Position numbers and translations under genes: made by a program. Positions 8,598 to 18,968 of a stretch of DNA of 64,000 nucleotides are shown piece after piece; the stretch's first letter is position 1; each line of letters starts with the position of its first letter. The stretch comes from Mammaliicoccus vitulinus (GTDB lineage Bacteria > Bacillota > Bacilli > Staphylococcales > Staphylococcaceae), in the NCBI RefSeq assembly GCF_029024305.1, contig NZ_CP118974.1, positions 1,364,001 to 1,428,000 of the forward strand, in the 5' to 3' direction. The notes beneath the pieces were generated by a model. The model searched no databases. It was not told where the DNA came from and saw only the letters and a list, made by a program, of their open reading frames with translations.

Positions 8598-9798
8598 ATG
8601 ATTTAAACGTATTTCTTAATTGGTGTTGTTCATCTTTAAGTTGTAAAAGCTTTGTTTTTAAATCTTGTTCTAATGTTTGTAATTCTTGTTCAGCTTGTTG
8701 ACGTTTGCGTGTACCGTCTTCTTGTATACGAAGTGTTTCTTGTATTGTATCTACAATATTTGTTTGTGTCGTCTTCAATGTTTCAATATCTACTATACCG
8801 CGTTCATTTTCTTCAGCAGTTCTTACAGCATTTTGTTTCAACATTTCAGAGTTCTTTAATAATAATTCGTTTGTAGTATCCGTAACTTTTTTCTGTGCTT
8901 CTGAAGCACCTTGTTGTCTTAATAAAGTTAATGCGATAGCCATTTGGTTTTTCCATAATGGAATACTCGTTAAAATAGAACTTTGAATTTTCTCTGCTAA
9001 TGTTTGGTTAATGTTTTGAATCATTCTAATTTGTGGTGCAGATTGTAATGTGATTTGTCGAGATAGTTGTAAATCATAAATTCTCTTCTCAAGACGATTA
9101 ATATATTGTTGTAAATCTGCTAATTCTTGAACATCCATTTGATTATTAGAAGATTTAACTTTGTTTTCAAGCTCAACGAGGTCATTTTGTTTCAATTCGT
9201 CTCGTTTCTTTTCTGCTGCAGCAATATAAATATTTAATGCATCAAAATAAGCTTTGTTTTCTTCATACAATTGGTCTAATAAGCCAACATCTTTCATTAA
9301 CATATTTTGAGATTTTTGTAATTCAACTGATATACGGTCAACTTGTGCACCAACTGATTGATATTTGCTGAACATTTCATTTACAGAACGTTCTGCTCTT
9401 CTAAAAATTCTCTTTAATCTAGATTTATTTTGCTTCTGTAATTCATCAGGATTCACTTCTTTTAATTTATTCATTAAATTTCTTAAAGAAGAACCAATTG
9501 GACCAACATCTTTAGATTGGACTTGCGTTAGCATCTGATGAGAGAACTGAGATAACTTACTTTGAGCTTGCTGTCCGTATAGCAATAAACCATCATTATC
9601 TAAAGGTTTAATTTGTTTAGCAATTTCATTTATCTTGCGTTGATCTTCATCAGAAAACGATTTTTCATAAGTTGACGTCACATCAGATTTCGTTTGTTGT
9701 TCAGTTACTTCTGATTTTTGTGCTGCTAATTCATTAGATGAATCTTTAAAAGGGTCATCAATGAGATCATCAAATAAGTTTTTATTCGTTTCAGTCAT
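8596..9798 (-). CDS. telA: TelA-like toxic anion resistance protein
   Basis: The 400-residue, largely coiled-coil, Glu/Lys/Gln-rich protein of the TelA/KlaA family includes the conserved block QIRMIQNINQTLAEKIQSSI followed by LTSIPLWKNQMAIALTL. Homologues are linked to tellurite, nisin and cell-envelope antibiotic tolerance. The mechanism is not settled. The frame runs back to 9834, but ATG 9798 has GGAG seven bases upstream. It overlaps the end of xpaC by 8 bases, so the two are translationally coupled. Confidence 0.88.
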   Translation of the reverse strand: MTETNKNLFDDLIDDPFKDSSNELAAQKSEVTEQQTKSDVTSTYEKSFSDEDQRKINEIAKQIKPLDNDGLLLYGQQAQSKLSQFSHQMLTQVQSKDVGPIGSSLRNLMNKLKEVNPDELQKQNKSRLKRIFRRAERSVNEMFSKYQSVGAQVDRISVELQKSQNMLMKDVGLLDQLYEENKAYFDALNIYIAAAEKKRDELKQNDLVELENKVKSSNNQMDVQELADLQQYINRLEKRIYDLQLSRQITLQSAPQIRMIQNINQTLAEKIQSSILTSIPLWKNQMAIALTLLRQQGASEAQKKVTDTTNELLLKNSEMLKQNAVRTAEENERGIVDIETLKTTQTNIVDTIQETLRIQEDGTRKRQQAEQELQTLEQDLKTKLLQLKDEQHQLRNTFKS

Positions 9799-10504
9799 CT
9801 TTACGCTCCATTTCATATTCGTATTTTTTTGCATTCTTTTTTAAATTTACTTTTTCTTTAGTTGATTCTGGTATTGCTTGTCTATAACTATTTCTATCTT
9901 TAGCTATATCAGCAAGTTCCATTTCAATATCTAATTGATGATAGCTAGATTCGTTGAGTTGTTTCAAATCTGCTACTAGCGTTCTTTTGTTCTCATCAAT
10001 TGTAAGTTTAGTTTGCTTTAATTTTGCCTTTTCTTCTTTAGACTTATTAGGCATACGTTGTAGCATTGTATAATTATCAATTAAATTTACAGTATTATCT
10101 AAATGTGAGTAGAAGAAACTTTCAACTGCGTAGAACTTTTCAGGTGATTGTTTAACTGTATTATAGATAGTACGGGCCAATTTAGCGACTTCATTTAAAT
10201 TTTTAAATTCGCTATATGATCTTACACGCATATAATTCTTGTAAAGACGTTTCAACTTTGGTTGAGCATCGTTTAATTGTTTTCTAATAAAATGAAATTC
10301 ACGACGCGTTAAACCCATTTCTTTTAAATATTTTCTAGAACTATACCATTGAATAGGTAAAAAGCTAAATACATACGATCCCGCAAAAACAGCCGTATCA
10401 ATCATAAAATGTAAATCCAATTGAAAAACACTAAATAAAAATGCGATAAATGCGATAGGTACAGACAGAAGTGCACCTAATACATATGATAAATTATATT
10501 TCAT
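9791..10504 (-). CDS. xpaC: XpaC-like membrane protein
   Basis: The 237-residue protein has two N-terminal membrane segments (about residues 7-26 and 34-50) and a long charged helical cytoplasmic part. It is annotated in the family as 5-bromo-4-chloroindolyl phosphate hydrolysis protein, a name derived from a reporter phenotype, not from proven enzymology. I chose ATG 10504 because AGGA lies eight bases upstream; the ATG at 10510 lies too close to it. The xpaC-telA order is conserved in Firmicutes, suggesting the two act together at the envelope. Confidence 0.85.
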   Translation of the reverse strand: MKYNLSYVLGALLSVPIAFIAFLFSVFQLDLHFMIDTAVFAGSYVFSFLPIQWYSSRKYLKEMGLTRREFHFIRKQLNDAQPKLKRLYKNYMRVRSYSEFKNLNEVAKLARTIYNTVKQSPEKFYAVESFFYSHLDNTVNLIDNYTMLQRMPNKSKEEKAKLKQTKLTIDENKRTLVADLKQLNESSYHQLDIEMELADIAKDRNSYRQAIPESTKEKVNLKKNAKKYEYEMERKDD

Positions 10505-10519
10505 TGTCATCTTCCTAAT

Positions 10520-10789
10520 TTATAACGTTTTGAAGTGCTTTGTTTTTTCGTCTAACGTCGTTTGTTCAACTGTATAATTTTCAACAACTGAAGCAGGCGC
10601 CACGCCTTGTATAACACCATTTGTAAATTTTTCTAAATCATCATTTTCGCCACTAGCATATATTTCTACATAATCGCTAACATTTTCAACGCTACCTATA
10701 ATGTTATACTTTTTAGCGAGTTGTGCTGTAAAAAATCTAAAACCGACACCTTGTACGCGGCCAAAAACTTTAATATGTTTTCCGTTCAT
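10520..10789 (-). CDS. acyP: Acylphosphatase
   Basis: The 89-residue enzyme hydrolyses carboxyl-phosphate bonds of acylphosphates. The signature GRVQGVGFRFF supplies the catalytic arginine, and the conserved catalytic asparagine is in GSVENVSDYVEI. Length matches the family. ATG 10789 is preferred over the in-frame GTG at 10798 because that GTG is part of the RBS (GAGGTG). The gene lies 15 bases upstream of xpaC on the same strand and is probably in one unit with xpaC-telA. Confidence 0.95.
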   Translation of the reverse strand: MNGKHIKVFGRVQGVGFRFFTAQLAKKYNIIGSVENVSDYVEIYASGENDDLEKFTNGVIQGVAPASVVENYTVEQTTLDEKTKHFKTL

Positions 10790-10936
10790 ATTTATCACCT
10801 CATATATCCATTATAAAGGGTTACGTTTAAAAAAACTAATAATTAGGAACATAGGCATAAGCTATTCTCTTGATTTAATTTCTAATAAGATTTAAATTAA
10901 TTCTAGGGCAATTTTCTAAACAGGGGAGTTTTTTAG

Positions 10937-11239
10937 ATGTACAAAATCGTAACAATCCGAACAGATTATGAGGGTTGGTGGCTGTTTGATGGTTGGAAGG
11001 ATAATATTATTAAAGAAATAGAATGTCACGATTATGATGAAATGGTTAAGCAGTATCAAAACTTACTTGAAAAATATCAAACTAAGTTTACAAACGAAGT
11101 TATAGGTAAACATAATATTCATGCCTTTTATAATAATTGTGATTTATCATATTGCGAAGACTGTGAAGAAGATTTACAAATTTTTTATAGTATTCTTATA
11201 TTAAATGACAATTCTATTTATACACCTTTACCAAATTAA
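10937..11239 (+). CDS. DUF1033 family protein (msaA position)
   Basis: The 100-residue acidic protein begins MYKIVTIRTDYEGWWLFDGW and has conserved aromatic residues and two CxxC-like cysteines (SYCEDCEED). It fits the DUF1033 family. RBS GGGGAG is eight bases before ATG 10937. In S. aureus the gene directly upstream of cspA is, as I recall, msaA of the msaABCR regulatory locus, and this gene occupies the same place. That correspondence is by position, so I leave the symbol blank. Confidence 0.75.
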   Translation: MYKIVTIRTDYEGWWLFDGWKDNIIKEIECHDYDEMVKQYQNLLEKYQTKFTNEVIGKHNIHAFYNNCDLSYCEDCEEDLQIFYSILILNDNSIYTPLPN

Positions 11240-11266
11240 TAAAATCTGAAAATATCTCAAATAGTA

Positions 11267-11295
11267 TTGCATTTGGATATTGAGTAACGTATAAT
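11267..11295 (+). promoter_or_regulatory. cspA promoter
   Basis: TTGCAT (11267-11272) and consensus TATAAT (11290-11295) are exactly 17 bases apart. Transcription would start near 11302 and give a leader of about 105 bases, in line with the long leaders known for csp genes. Confidence 0.8.
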
Positions 11296-11301
11296 AAGTA
11301 A

Positions 11302-11407
11302 TAGCAATATCGTTATTCCATATTGCAAATAACATTAATGATTCATTGTGTTTTTTGTAATATGCGAATATCGCATATTGAATTTTAGTCTTGGAGGTTT
11401 CACAATT
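11302..11407 (+). promoter_or_regulatory. Structured 5' leader of cspA
   Basis: Two inverted repeats lie in the leader. GCAATAT pairs with ATATTGC (11304-11310 with 11320-11326), and AATATGCGA pairs with TCGCATATT (11359-11367 with 11371-11379, three-base loop). The second hairpin sits 13 bases before the RBS GGAGG. Known cspA leaders in staphylococci are structured and processed; the exact fold here is inferred. Confidence 0.6.
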
Positions 11408-11608
11408 ATGAAACAAGGTACAGTAAAATGGTTTAACGCAGAAAAAGGATTTGGCTTTATTGAAATTGAAGGAGAAAATGACGTATTCGTACATTTCTCA
11501 GCAATTAACCAAGAAGGTTACAAATCTTTAGAAGAAGGTCAAGCAGTAGAATTCGAAGTAGTAGAAGGCGACCGTGGCCCACAAGCTGCAAACGTTGTAA
11601 AACTATAA
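11408..11608 (+). CDS. cspA: Cold-shock protein A (msaB in S. aureus)
   Basis: The 66-residue single OB-fold protein contains RNP1 KGFGFIEI and RNP2 VFVHFSAI, the nucleic-acid-binding motifs of bacterial cold-shock proteins. It acts as an RNA chaperone; in S. aureus the same protein is also described as a regulator of virulence and capsule. The frame runs back to 11348, but ATG 11408 follows GGAGG and gives the standard length. Confidence 0.97.
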   Translation: MKQGTVKWFNAEKGFGFIEIEGENDVFVHFSAINQEGYKSLEEGQAVEFEVVEGDRGPQAANVVKL

Positions 11609-11629
11609 TATAAATGAATTTGAAAGACT

Positions 11630-11664
11630 AGAAAGAAACCCTAACATTGTTAGGGTTTCTTTCT
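11630..11664 (+). terminator. Terminator after cspA
   Basis: A perfect 16-bp stem (AGAAAGAAACCCTAAC with its complement) has a three-base loop. The T-rich tail is formed partly by the stem's own TTTCTTTCT. Confidence 0.8.
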
Positions 11665-11721
11665 GCTTTGAGATAATATTATAATTTAGTAATAAATGAT
11701 ACTTATATCATTAAGAAGTGC

Positions 11722-11770
11722 AAAGATCTCTTCATTAGGTTATAGCCTAGTGAAAAGATCTTTTTTATTT
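11722..11770 (+). terminator. Second hairpin with T run
   Basis: AAAGATCTCTTCATTAGG pairs imperfectly with CCTAGTGAAAAGATCTTT, followed by TTTTTATTTTTA. It lies only 57 bases after the cspA terminator and may be a back-up terminator. A related hairpin closes the tautomerase gene at 54493-54536. Confidence 0.65.
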
Positions 11771-11778
11771 TTATATTT

Positions 11779-11874
11779 ACGATTTTGCTCGTGCATGCTT
11801 GCCTAGGGTATGGTTCGAGCCTGTAGTCGCGTGCGGCATACTATTCCCTCAGGCGTCAGCACTTTACAAAATCT
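11779..11874. repeat. 96-bp palindromic intergenic repeat, copy 2 (reversed)
   Basis: This is the reverse complement of the unit at 1772-1867, with matching ends (ACGATTTTG and CAAAATCT) and the core GCATGCTTGCCTAGGGTATGG, shown only in part, plus GAGCCTGTAGTC and GGCGTCAGCACTTT. Confidence 0.85.
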
Positions 11875-11890
11875 TGGAGAAAGATTATAA

Positions 11891-11931
11891 AGAGTTTTTG
11901 CTATTTATCATGTGGGGCCTGACTTGATAAA
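11891..11931 (-). repeat. Single copy of the 41-bp repeat unit
   Basis: The minus strand reads GCGAATTTATCAAGTCAGG then CCCCACATGATAAATAGC. This is one unit of the seven-copy array at 1466-1747, in the same relative order between the lysA terminator and a 96-bp palindrome. Confidence 0.85.
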
Positions 11932-11969
11932 TTCGCGGACCAATCGCACGAAGACTCAGAAGATAAACT

Positions 11970-12015
11970 AAAAAAGAGCGCAAATTCTTCATATAACAAG
12001 AATTTGCGCTCTTTT
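11970..12015 (-). terminator. Terminator of the lysine operon
   Basis: GAGCGCAAATTCTT pairs with AAGAATTTGCGCTC across an eight-base loop. On the minus strand it is followed by TTTTTTAG. It is a near copy of the odhB terminator. Confidence 0.9.
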
Positions 12016-12050
12016 CCAATAATCTAGCATGTTAATGTCCTAGACTATTT

Positions 12051-13316
12051 TTATTTTACATCGTTCATAATTAATTGTTTTAATGATTGTCTTTTAATAA
12101 CTTCTCTTGCTTTACCATCTTTAACAAATAGAACTGAAGGTTTTAACATTTGATTATAGTTAGAACTCATTGAGTAATGATAAGCTCCGGTAGACAATAC
12201 TGCTATATAATCACCAATTTTTGTCGATTTAGGTAATTTCATGTCTCTTCCTATTAAATCTCCAGATTCACATAATTTACCTGCAATTGTTACTTCGTGC
12301 GTATCTTCGTCATTTCTATTTACAAGCAATGCTTCATACTGTGCATCATACAGAGCTGTTCTAATATGATCACTCATGCCACCATCTATTGATACATAAG
12401 TATTCACGTTCGGTATTTCTTTAATTGTACCGACTTGATATAACGTAACACCCGCTTCACCAACTATTGAGCGACCTGGTTCTATTGATATTTCTGGTAT
12501 TGCCATTTCGTATTTCTTACTATTTTCTTTAATAGCGTCAGTTATAAGCTTAATACCATCTTCAATAGGGTAACTTTTATCTGCTTCTGTATATTGAATG
12601 CTAAATCCGCCACCTAAATTCAAGATATCAATTTCAATATCGTGCGCTTTTAACCATTCGAATACGATTTGAATCGTATTAATTGTGCCATCTGCTTCAA
12701 ATATTTGTGAGCCAATATGGAAGTGAATACCTTTAAAGTCTATTTTATCTGACGCTTGTAAAGCACGTACACCTTCTAATGCGGTACCATGTTTAATTGA
12801 CAAGCCAAATTTGCTATCTTCTTGGCCAGTTTGAATAAATTCGTGTGTATGTGCTTCAACACCTGGATTAACTCTTAAAACAGCTTTAATTGGCTTAGAG
12901 GCAACACGATTAATACGTTCGATTTCATCTAAAGAATCAATGACAAAGTATTCTACGCCACTTTCTATAGCATACTCTATTTCTTCATTTGTTTTGTTGT
13001 TACCATGGAAGTGTATTTTACTCGGATTGAAGCCACTTGCTAAAGCTGTATATAATTCACCTTCAGAAACAACATCTAATCCCATTTGTTCTTCATCCAT
13101 TAATTTAAATAACTGTATACTACTAAAAGCTTTCGATGCATAAGAAATATTATAAGACAATCCACTTTCTTTAAAAGCTTCATGAAATCTTCTACATTGA
13201 TTTCTAATTTGTTCTTCATCATATACGATAGTAGGGGTACCAAAGCTTGCAGCTATTGTCTTTAATGACACGTTACCCATTGTTAAAACACCTTGTTCGT
13301 TATATTTTACTGTCAT
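12051..13316 (-). CDS. lysA: Diaminopimelate decarboxylase
   Basis: This PLP enzyme of 421 residues converts meso-diaminopimelate to lysine. The PLP lysine is in SYASKAF (Lys62), with HFHIGSQI, the glycine-rich NLGGGF and the active-site CESGD motif near the C-terminus. It is the last gene of the operon and overlaps the alr stop codon by four bases (ATGA), so translation is coupled. Lysine made here feeds protein and peptidoglycan; staphylococci put L-lysine in the stem peptide. Confidence 0.97.
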   Translation of the reverse strand: MTVKYNEQGVLTMGNVSLKTIAASFGTPTIVYDEEQIRNQCRRFHEAFKESGLSYNISYASKAFSSIQLFKLMDEEQMGLDVVSEGELYTALASGFNPSKIHFHGNNKTNEEIEYAIESGVEYFVIDSLDEIERINRVASKPIKAVLRVNPGVEAHTHEFIQTGQEDSKFGLSIKHGTALEGVRALQASDKIDFKGIHFHIGSQIFEADGTINTIQIVFEWLKAHDIEIDILNLGGGFSIQYTEADKSYPIEDGIKLITDAIKENSKKYEMAIPEISIEPGRSIVGEAGVTLYQVGTIKEIPNVNTYVSIDGGMSDHIRTALYDAQYEALLVNRNDEDTHEVTIAGKLCESGDLIGRDMKLPKSTKIGDYIAVLSTGAYHYSMSSNYNQMLKPSVLFVKDGKAREVIKRQSLKQLIMNDVK

Positions 13317-14386
13317 GATATAATCTCCTTTATTAATGAATGATGGTTCAAAGCACTAATTTGTTCAGAATTTGCGCCAACACCTTTAAATGTAAATTCA
13401 TCTATCCTTATTTCATCACTATACATTGTAACGATATCTCCACTTTGTACAGAATCATCTACTTCGACAAACATGTGACTCATCATTAGACCGCGTATTG
13501 GATAACGCTTTTGATTGATCAACGCATCATATTTGGCTCTTGTCTTAAGTATACCGTCACCATAACCAATATCAACTACAGCTATATTGCAGTCTTGCTC
13601 AGCAGTATATTGAAAGCTATATCCACACGTTTCTCCTTTTTTTATAGGACGAACTTGTATGACATTTGCAGTTACAGAAAAATTTTGTTCGGTAAGTGTA
13701 GTAGGTAAGGTGCTATACGGCCTAGAACCATATAATATGATGCCTAATCGTGCATGTGTATGTTTGTCTAATAATCCATCTTCACGGACATAACTCGCGC
13801 TATTTTGAGAGTGTATAAATTCAAATTTATAGCCCGCGTTTAAAATATGCGTTAAACAGTTATTCCATGCTGTTCTTTCAGTCTCATATTCATCACCATC
13901 AAATTCGTCAGCATAGCCAAAATGCGTCCAAATCCCTTCAATAATTGCTTGATGCTCTGTAGGGAGGCTTGAATTATGTTCTAATGCTTCTATCATTTCA
14001 TATTGATCCTTTAATCCTGAACGGTGCAATAAATTTTCTAGCTCTAAATGTAATTTAATACCTGCTAAAGATTCTATATGCTCATAGAAGAACTTTAAAG
14101 AGGGCAATGTCATTGCAATATTATAGGTTTTTAACGTTTCAAATTCTACTGATGGATTCATGAGAAATATGTTCACATTTTGATCTAAGTTGCGTATTCT
14201 AATCGCTTCATGCAAAGAAGTCGTACTAAAAGTATGAATGCCCGCTTTTATAAAAGATTGGACAGCAAATTCTAAACCGAAATGATAAGCATCATTTTTT
14301 ACAACTGCCATAACATCATTATCGTGAATGACATTTTTTACATTATTAATAAATTTTTGTTCTTCAATTTTTATACGTGCTACCAT
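13313..14386 (-). CDS. alr: Alanine racemase (Alr2 type, lysine operon paralogue)
   Basis: The 357-residue fold-III PLP enzyme has the PLP lysine in AVVKNDAYHFG (Lys30), HTHARLGIILYGSRP, and the second catalytic tyrosine region CGYSFQYTAE. The PLP motif differs from the classic VVKANAYGHG of Alr1. It sits inside the lysine operon and overlaps the deacetylase stop (TAATG), as does alr2 of S. aureus. It may supply D-alanine or racemise another amino acid; the activity is inferred from the family. Confidence 0.88.
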   Translation of the reverse strand: MVARIKIEEQKFINNVKNVIHDNDVMAVVKNDAYHFGLEFAVQSFIKAGIHTFSTTSLHEAIRIRNLDQNVNIFLMNPSVEFETLKTYNIAMTLPSLKFFYEHIESLAGIKLHLELENLLHRSGLKDQYEMIEALEHNSSLPTEHQAIIEGIWTHFGYADEFDGDEYETERTAWNNCLTHILNAGYKFEFIHSQNSASYVREDGLLDKHTHARLGIILYGSRPYSTLPTTLTEQNFSVTANVIQVRPIKKGETCGYSFQYTAEQDCNIAVVDIGYGDGILKTRAKYDALINQKRYPIRGLMMSHMFVEVDDSVQSGDIVTMYSDEIRIDEFTFKGVGANSEQISALNHHSLIKEIIS

Positions 14387-15534
14387 TAAACGACCTCTCC
14401 TTGAGTTAATAAAGCTGTGTAATAATCAGCGATACTTATCAATATTTCTTCATCAAAATTCAATCTATTTGTGTGAAGACCATATACATAATCTTTTTCT
14501 ATATTTCGTGTTCCGAAAAAGACAAAATAACTTGGTGCTAAATTTCTATAAAAACTAAAGTCTTCTCCGAATAAATAAGGCTTTTCAAGTTCATGTTGTG
14601 TTAAATTAACTTCAGATAACGCATTTGTTACGCCTTCATAAAGACTGGCATCATTTATAGTAGGTGGATATCCTTCTGCGTATTTAAGTGTGCACGTTAC
14701 ATTAAATAATAATTCAACACTTGCTGCTATTTTTTGCATTTGATCTTTAACTATTTGAAGATCATTCGTATCATAAGTTCTAATTGTACCTTCTAAATAG
14801 CCGTTTTGAGGAACGGTATTAATCGCTTCACCAACATTAAATTGGCCAACGTGTACGATATTACGATTGAGACCATTTAAATGAAATTGCTGTATTTGTG
14901 TAACTTGAGATAATACGTGCATCATTGCTTCAGAGGCCGCTTTACCTTCTTCTTTACTTGCCACATGACTAGACAAACCATTTAAATAGAACCTATACTC
15001 AGTCGCACTCGCTGTAATTTCATCATTTTTAAACGCAACAGTTCCTGCATCTTCAAAAGGCATAATATGCACACCATATATCTTTTCGATATTATGTTTA
15101 TCAAACACTTTCGATTGTATCAATTGATTAGCGCCAGCTTCTGTTTCTTCAGAAGGTTGATAAATAAATACAACATTATGAGGTAATTGACCTTTATCAT
15201 ATAAAGCTTTACAACGTTTTGTAAAAAGCATAAGTGCTGTCGTATGGCCGTCATGCCCACATGCATGCATAACGTTATCGACCGTACTTTTATATGAAAT
15301 ATCGTTCACTTCTTGAATAGGTAAGGCATCAATATCTGCTCTATATGCAATTGTATGATTTGAATTACCCTTTAAATAGCCAATAATACCTGTTTGAATA
15401 GGGCGTTCATATGGAATTTCAAGTTCTTTTAAAAATGATTCAATATATGCTGTTGTTTCATACTCTTGCATGCTCAACTCAGGATGTTGATGCAAGTATC
15501 TTCTTGTATTTTGAACAAATTCTAATTCAGACAT
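14386..15534 (-). CDS. N-acetyldiaminopimelate deacetylase (M20 family)
   Basis: The 382-residue M20 amidohydrolase removes acetyl from N-acetyl-LL-diaminopimelate. Metal-site motifs are [16 protein letters not shown] and GLSSHVA, and the late GEDFSFY is present. It follows dapD, whose product is an acetyltransferase, so the substrate assignment is strong. The frame extends to a TTG at 15573, but ATG 15534 starts [19 protein letters not shown], which aligns with family starts. Its AAGGGA site is only moderate. In S. aureus this gene has been called hipO. Confidence 0.88.
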   Translation of the reverse strand: MSELEFVQNTRRYLHQHPELSMQEYETTAYIESFLKELEIPYERPIQTGIIGYLKGNSNHTIAYRADIDALPIQEVNDISYKSTVDNVMHACGHDGHTTALMLFTKRCKALYDKGQLPHNVVFIYQPSEETEAGANQLIQSKVFDKHNIEKIYGVHIMPFEDAGTVAFKNDEITASATEYRFYLNGLSSHVASKEEGKAASEAMMHVLSQVTQIQQFHLNGLNRNIVHVGQFNVGEAINTVPQNGYLEGTIRTYDTNDLQIVKDQMQKIAASVELLFNVTCTLKYAEGYPPTINDASLYEGVTNALSEVNLTQHELEKPYLFGEDFSFYRNLAPSYFVFFGTRNIEKDYVYGLHTNRLNFDEEILISIADYYTALLTQGEVV

Positions 15535-15604
15535 TAAACTCAGTCCCTTTATAGTATGTATAGAAAACGCCAATCAAAATGATTGGCGCATTCATGTTAT
15601 ATAA

Positions 15605-16321
15605 TTAATTTAAATTACGTAATGCAGATACAATTTCTTTTTTACCATCTTGAACATCTGCTGATTGTTTAATTACTTTAGCAGGTGTACCAGCAACGAC
15701 TGCACCTTCAGGAACATCTTTCGTTACAATAGCACCAGCTGCTACAATTGCGCCTTTACCAATTCTTACACCTTCAAGAATAACTGCATTTGCACCAATT
15801 AATACATCGTCTTCAACAATAACAGGAGAAGCACTTGGTGGTTCAATTACGCCAGCTAATACTGCACCAGCACCAACGTGAACATTCTTACCTGTTGTAG
15901 CGCGGCCACCTAAAGTAGCATTCATATCTATCATAGTGCCTTCACCGACTACTGCACCAATATTAATTGTTGCACCCATCATAACTACAGCGCCATCTTC
16001 AATCACAGCATGTTCTCTAATGAAAGCACCTGGCTCAATACGTGCATTTGTATTTGTTAAATCTTTTAATGGAATTGCTGAATTACGGCGATCATGTTCA
16101 ATTTCTACATCAGTAAATGAAGATTTGTTGTTCTCATAAAAGCTCTTCCAATCATTCGCATCACAAAAAATTGTTTTTGATGATTCTGAACCAAATACTT
16201 TAAATGACTCTGGGAACTCAACATTTTCAAATTGCCCATTTACATAAACTTTTAATGGGGTTACTTTCTCCGCCTCACTAATATATTGAATAATTTCTTC
16301 TGCTGTAAAATCTTTAACCAT
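15605..16321 (-). CDS. dapD: Tetrahydrodipicolinate N-acetyltransferase
   Basis: The 238-residue left-handed beta-helix acetyltransferase has many hexapeptide repeats (for example [19 protein letters not shown] and [16 protein letters not shown]). It acetylates tetrahydrodipicolinate and so defines the acetylated branch of the diaminopimelate pathway (also called DapH). ATG 16321 is preferred over the frame's first codon because GAGGAGAG lies just upstream. It begins one base after the dapB stop. Confidence 0.96.
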   Translation of the reverse strand: MVKDFTAEEIIQYISEAEKVTPLKVYVNGQFENVEFPESFKVFGSESSKTIFCDANDWKSFYENNKSSFTDVEIEHDRRNSAIPLKDLTNTNARIEPGAFIREHAVIEDGAVVMMGATINIGAVVGEGTMIDMNATLGGRATTGKNVHVGAGAVLAGVIEPPSASPVIVEDDVLIGANAVILEGVRIGKGAIVAAGAIVTKDVPEGAVVAGTPAKVIKQSADVQDGKKEIVSALRNLN

Positions 16322-16322
16322 G

Positions 16323-17959
<1,637 letters not shown>

Positions 17960-17964
17960 TCATT

Positions 17965-18948
17965 TTATTTATTTAATTGCATAACTTGTTCTAACACTTG
18001 AACTGCATTTAAACTTGCACCTTTTAGTAAATTATCTGAAGTACACCAAATATGGAAAGTATTATCTAAAGAATCATCTTTACGAATTCTTCCAACAAAT
18101 ACTTCATCTTTACCAGTAGAGTGTATAGCTAATGGGTATTCGTTATTTTCAACATTGTCTACTAATACAACTCGATCATCTTCTTTAAATAAGTTCTTGA
18201 TGTCTTCAACTGTTGCTTCTTTATCTAATGTTACGTTCATGTGGACACTGTGGCTATCTTGTACAGGTACACGCACACAAGTCGCTGTAACATTTAGAGA
18301 CGGTTGATCTAAAATTTTTCTCGTTTCTTCAATCATCTTTTGTTCTTCTTTTGTATAACCATCTTCTAAAAATACATCTATATGTGGTAACACGTTATTA
18401 TATATTGGGTGAGGGTAGTTCTTAGGTGCTTCACCTTTTTCACCATTAGACAAATCTTCACGACCAGCAAGTCCCGAACCTGATACTGCTTGGTAAGTTG
18501 TATAAGCAACTCTTTTTAAACCAAATGTATCTAATAAAGGTTTCAATGGCACGACTGATTGAATAGTTGAACAGTTCGGATTCGCAATGATTTTACGATC
18601 TAATTTCGGTTCGTTAACTTCTGGAACGATTAAATCAATACCTTCATGCATTCTCCATTGACTAGAATTATCTATAACAATAGCGCCATGTTTTTCAAAG
18701 AGTGGTGCGAATGCTTTACTTGTTCCGCCACCAGCGCTCATAATCACATAATCAAATTGACCATCTGTTTTTTCTTCCGTTAAAGCTTCAACAGTATATG
18801 TTTTTCCTTGAAATTCAACTTCTTTACCTGCTGATCTTGGTGATGAAAATAGTACTAGTTCATCAAATGGTACATTCTTTCTATCTAATACTTCTAATAC
18901 TTTTTCTCCTACTAAACCTGTTGCACCTACAACTGCTAATTTTGTCAT
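17965..18948 (-). CDS. asd: Aspartate-semialdehyde dehydrogenase
   Basis: The 327-residue enzyme reduces aspartyl phosphate to the semialdehyde at the branch to lysine, threonine and methionine. NADP-binding GATGLVGEKVL lies at the N-terminus, the active-site cysteine is in NPNCSTIQ (about residue 127), and a catalytic histidine is in VQDSHSVHMNV. ATG 18948 has GGAG eight bases upstream, so the GTG at 18957 is rejected. Confidence 0.97.
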   Translation of the reverse strand: MTKLAVVGATGLVGEKVLEVLDRKNVPFDELVLFSSPRSAGKEVEFQGKTYTVEALTEEKTDGQFDYVIMSAGGGTSKAFAPLFEKHGAIVIDNSSQWRMHEGIDLIVPEVNEPKLDRKIIANPNCSTIQSVVPLKPLLDTFGLKRVAYTTYQAVSGSGLAGREDLSNGEKGEAPKNYPHPIYNNVLPHIDVFLEDGYTKEEQKMIEETRKILDQPSLNVTATCVRVPVQDSHSVHMNVTLDKEATVEDIKNLFKEDDRVVLVDNVENNEYPLAIHSTGKDEVFVGRIRKDDSLDNTFHIWCTSDNLLKGASLNAVQVLEQVMQLNK

Positions 18949-18968
18949 TTTTTTCACTCCATCATCAA

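Noticed and set aside
8652-8986. Plus-strand frames of 74 and 93 codons inside telA
   Set aside because: They are complements of the Gln/Glu-rich coiled-coil coding sequence, a common cause of long antisense frames.
11228-11494. 88-codon minus-strand frame antisense to cspA
   Set aside because: It is the shadow of the cspA coding region and leader; no RBS or strong promoter was seen on that strand.
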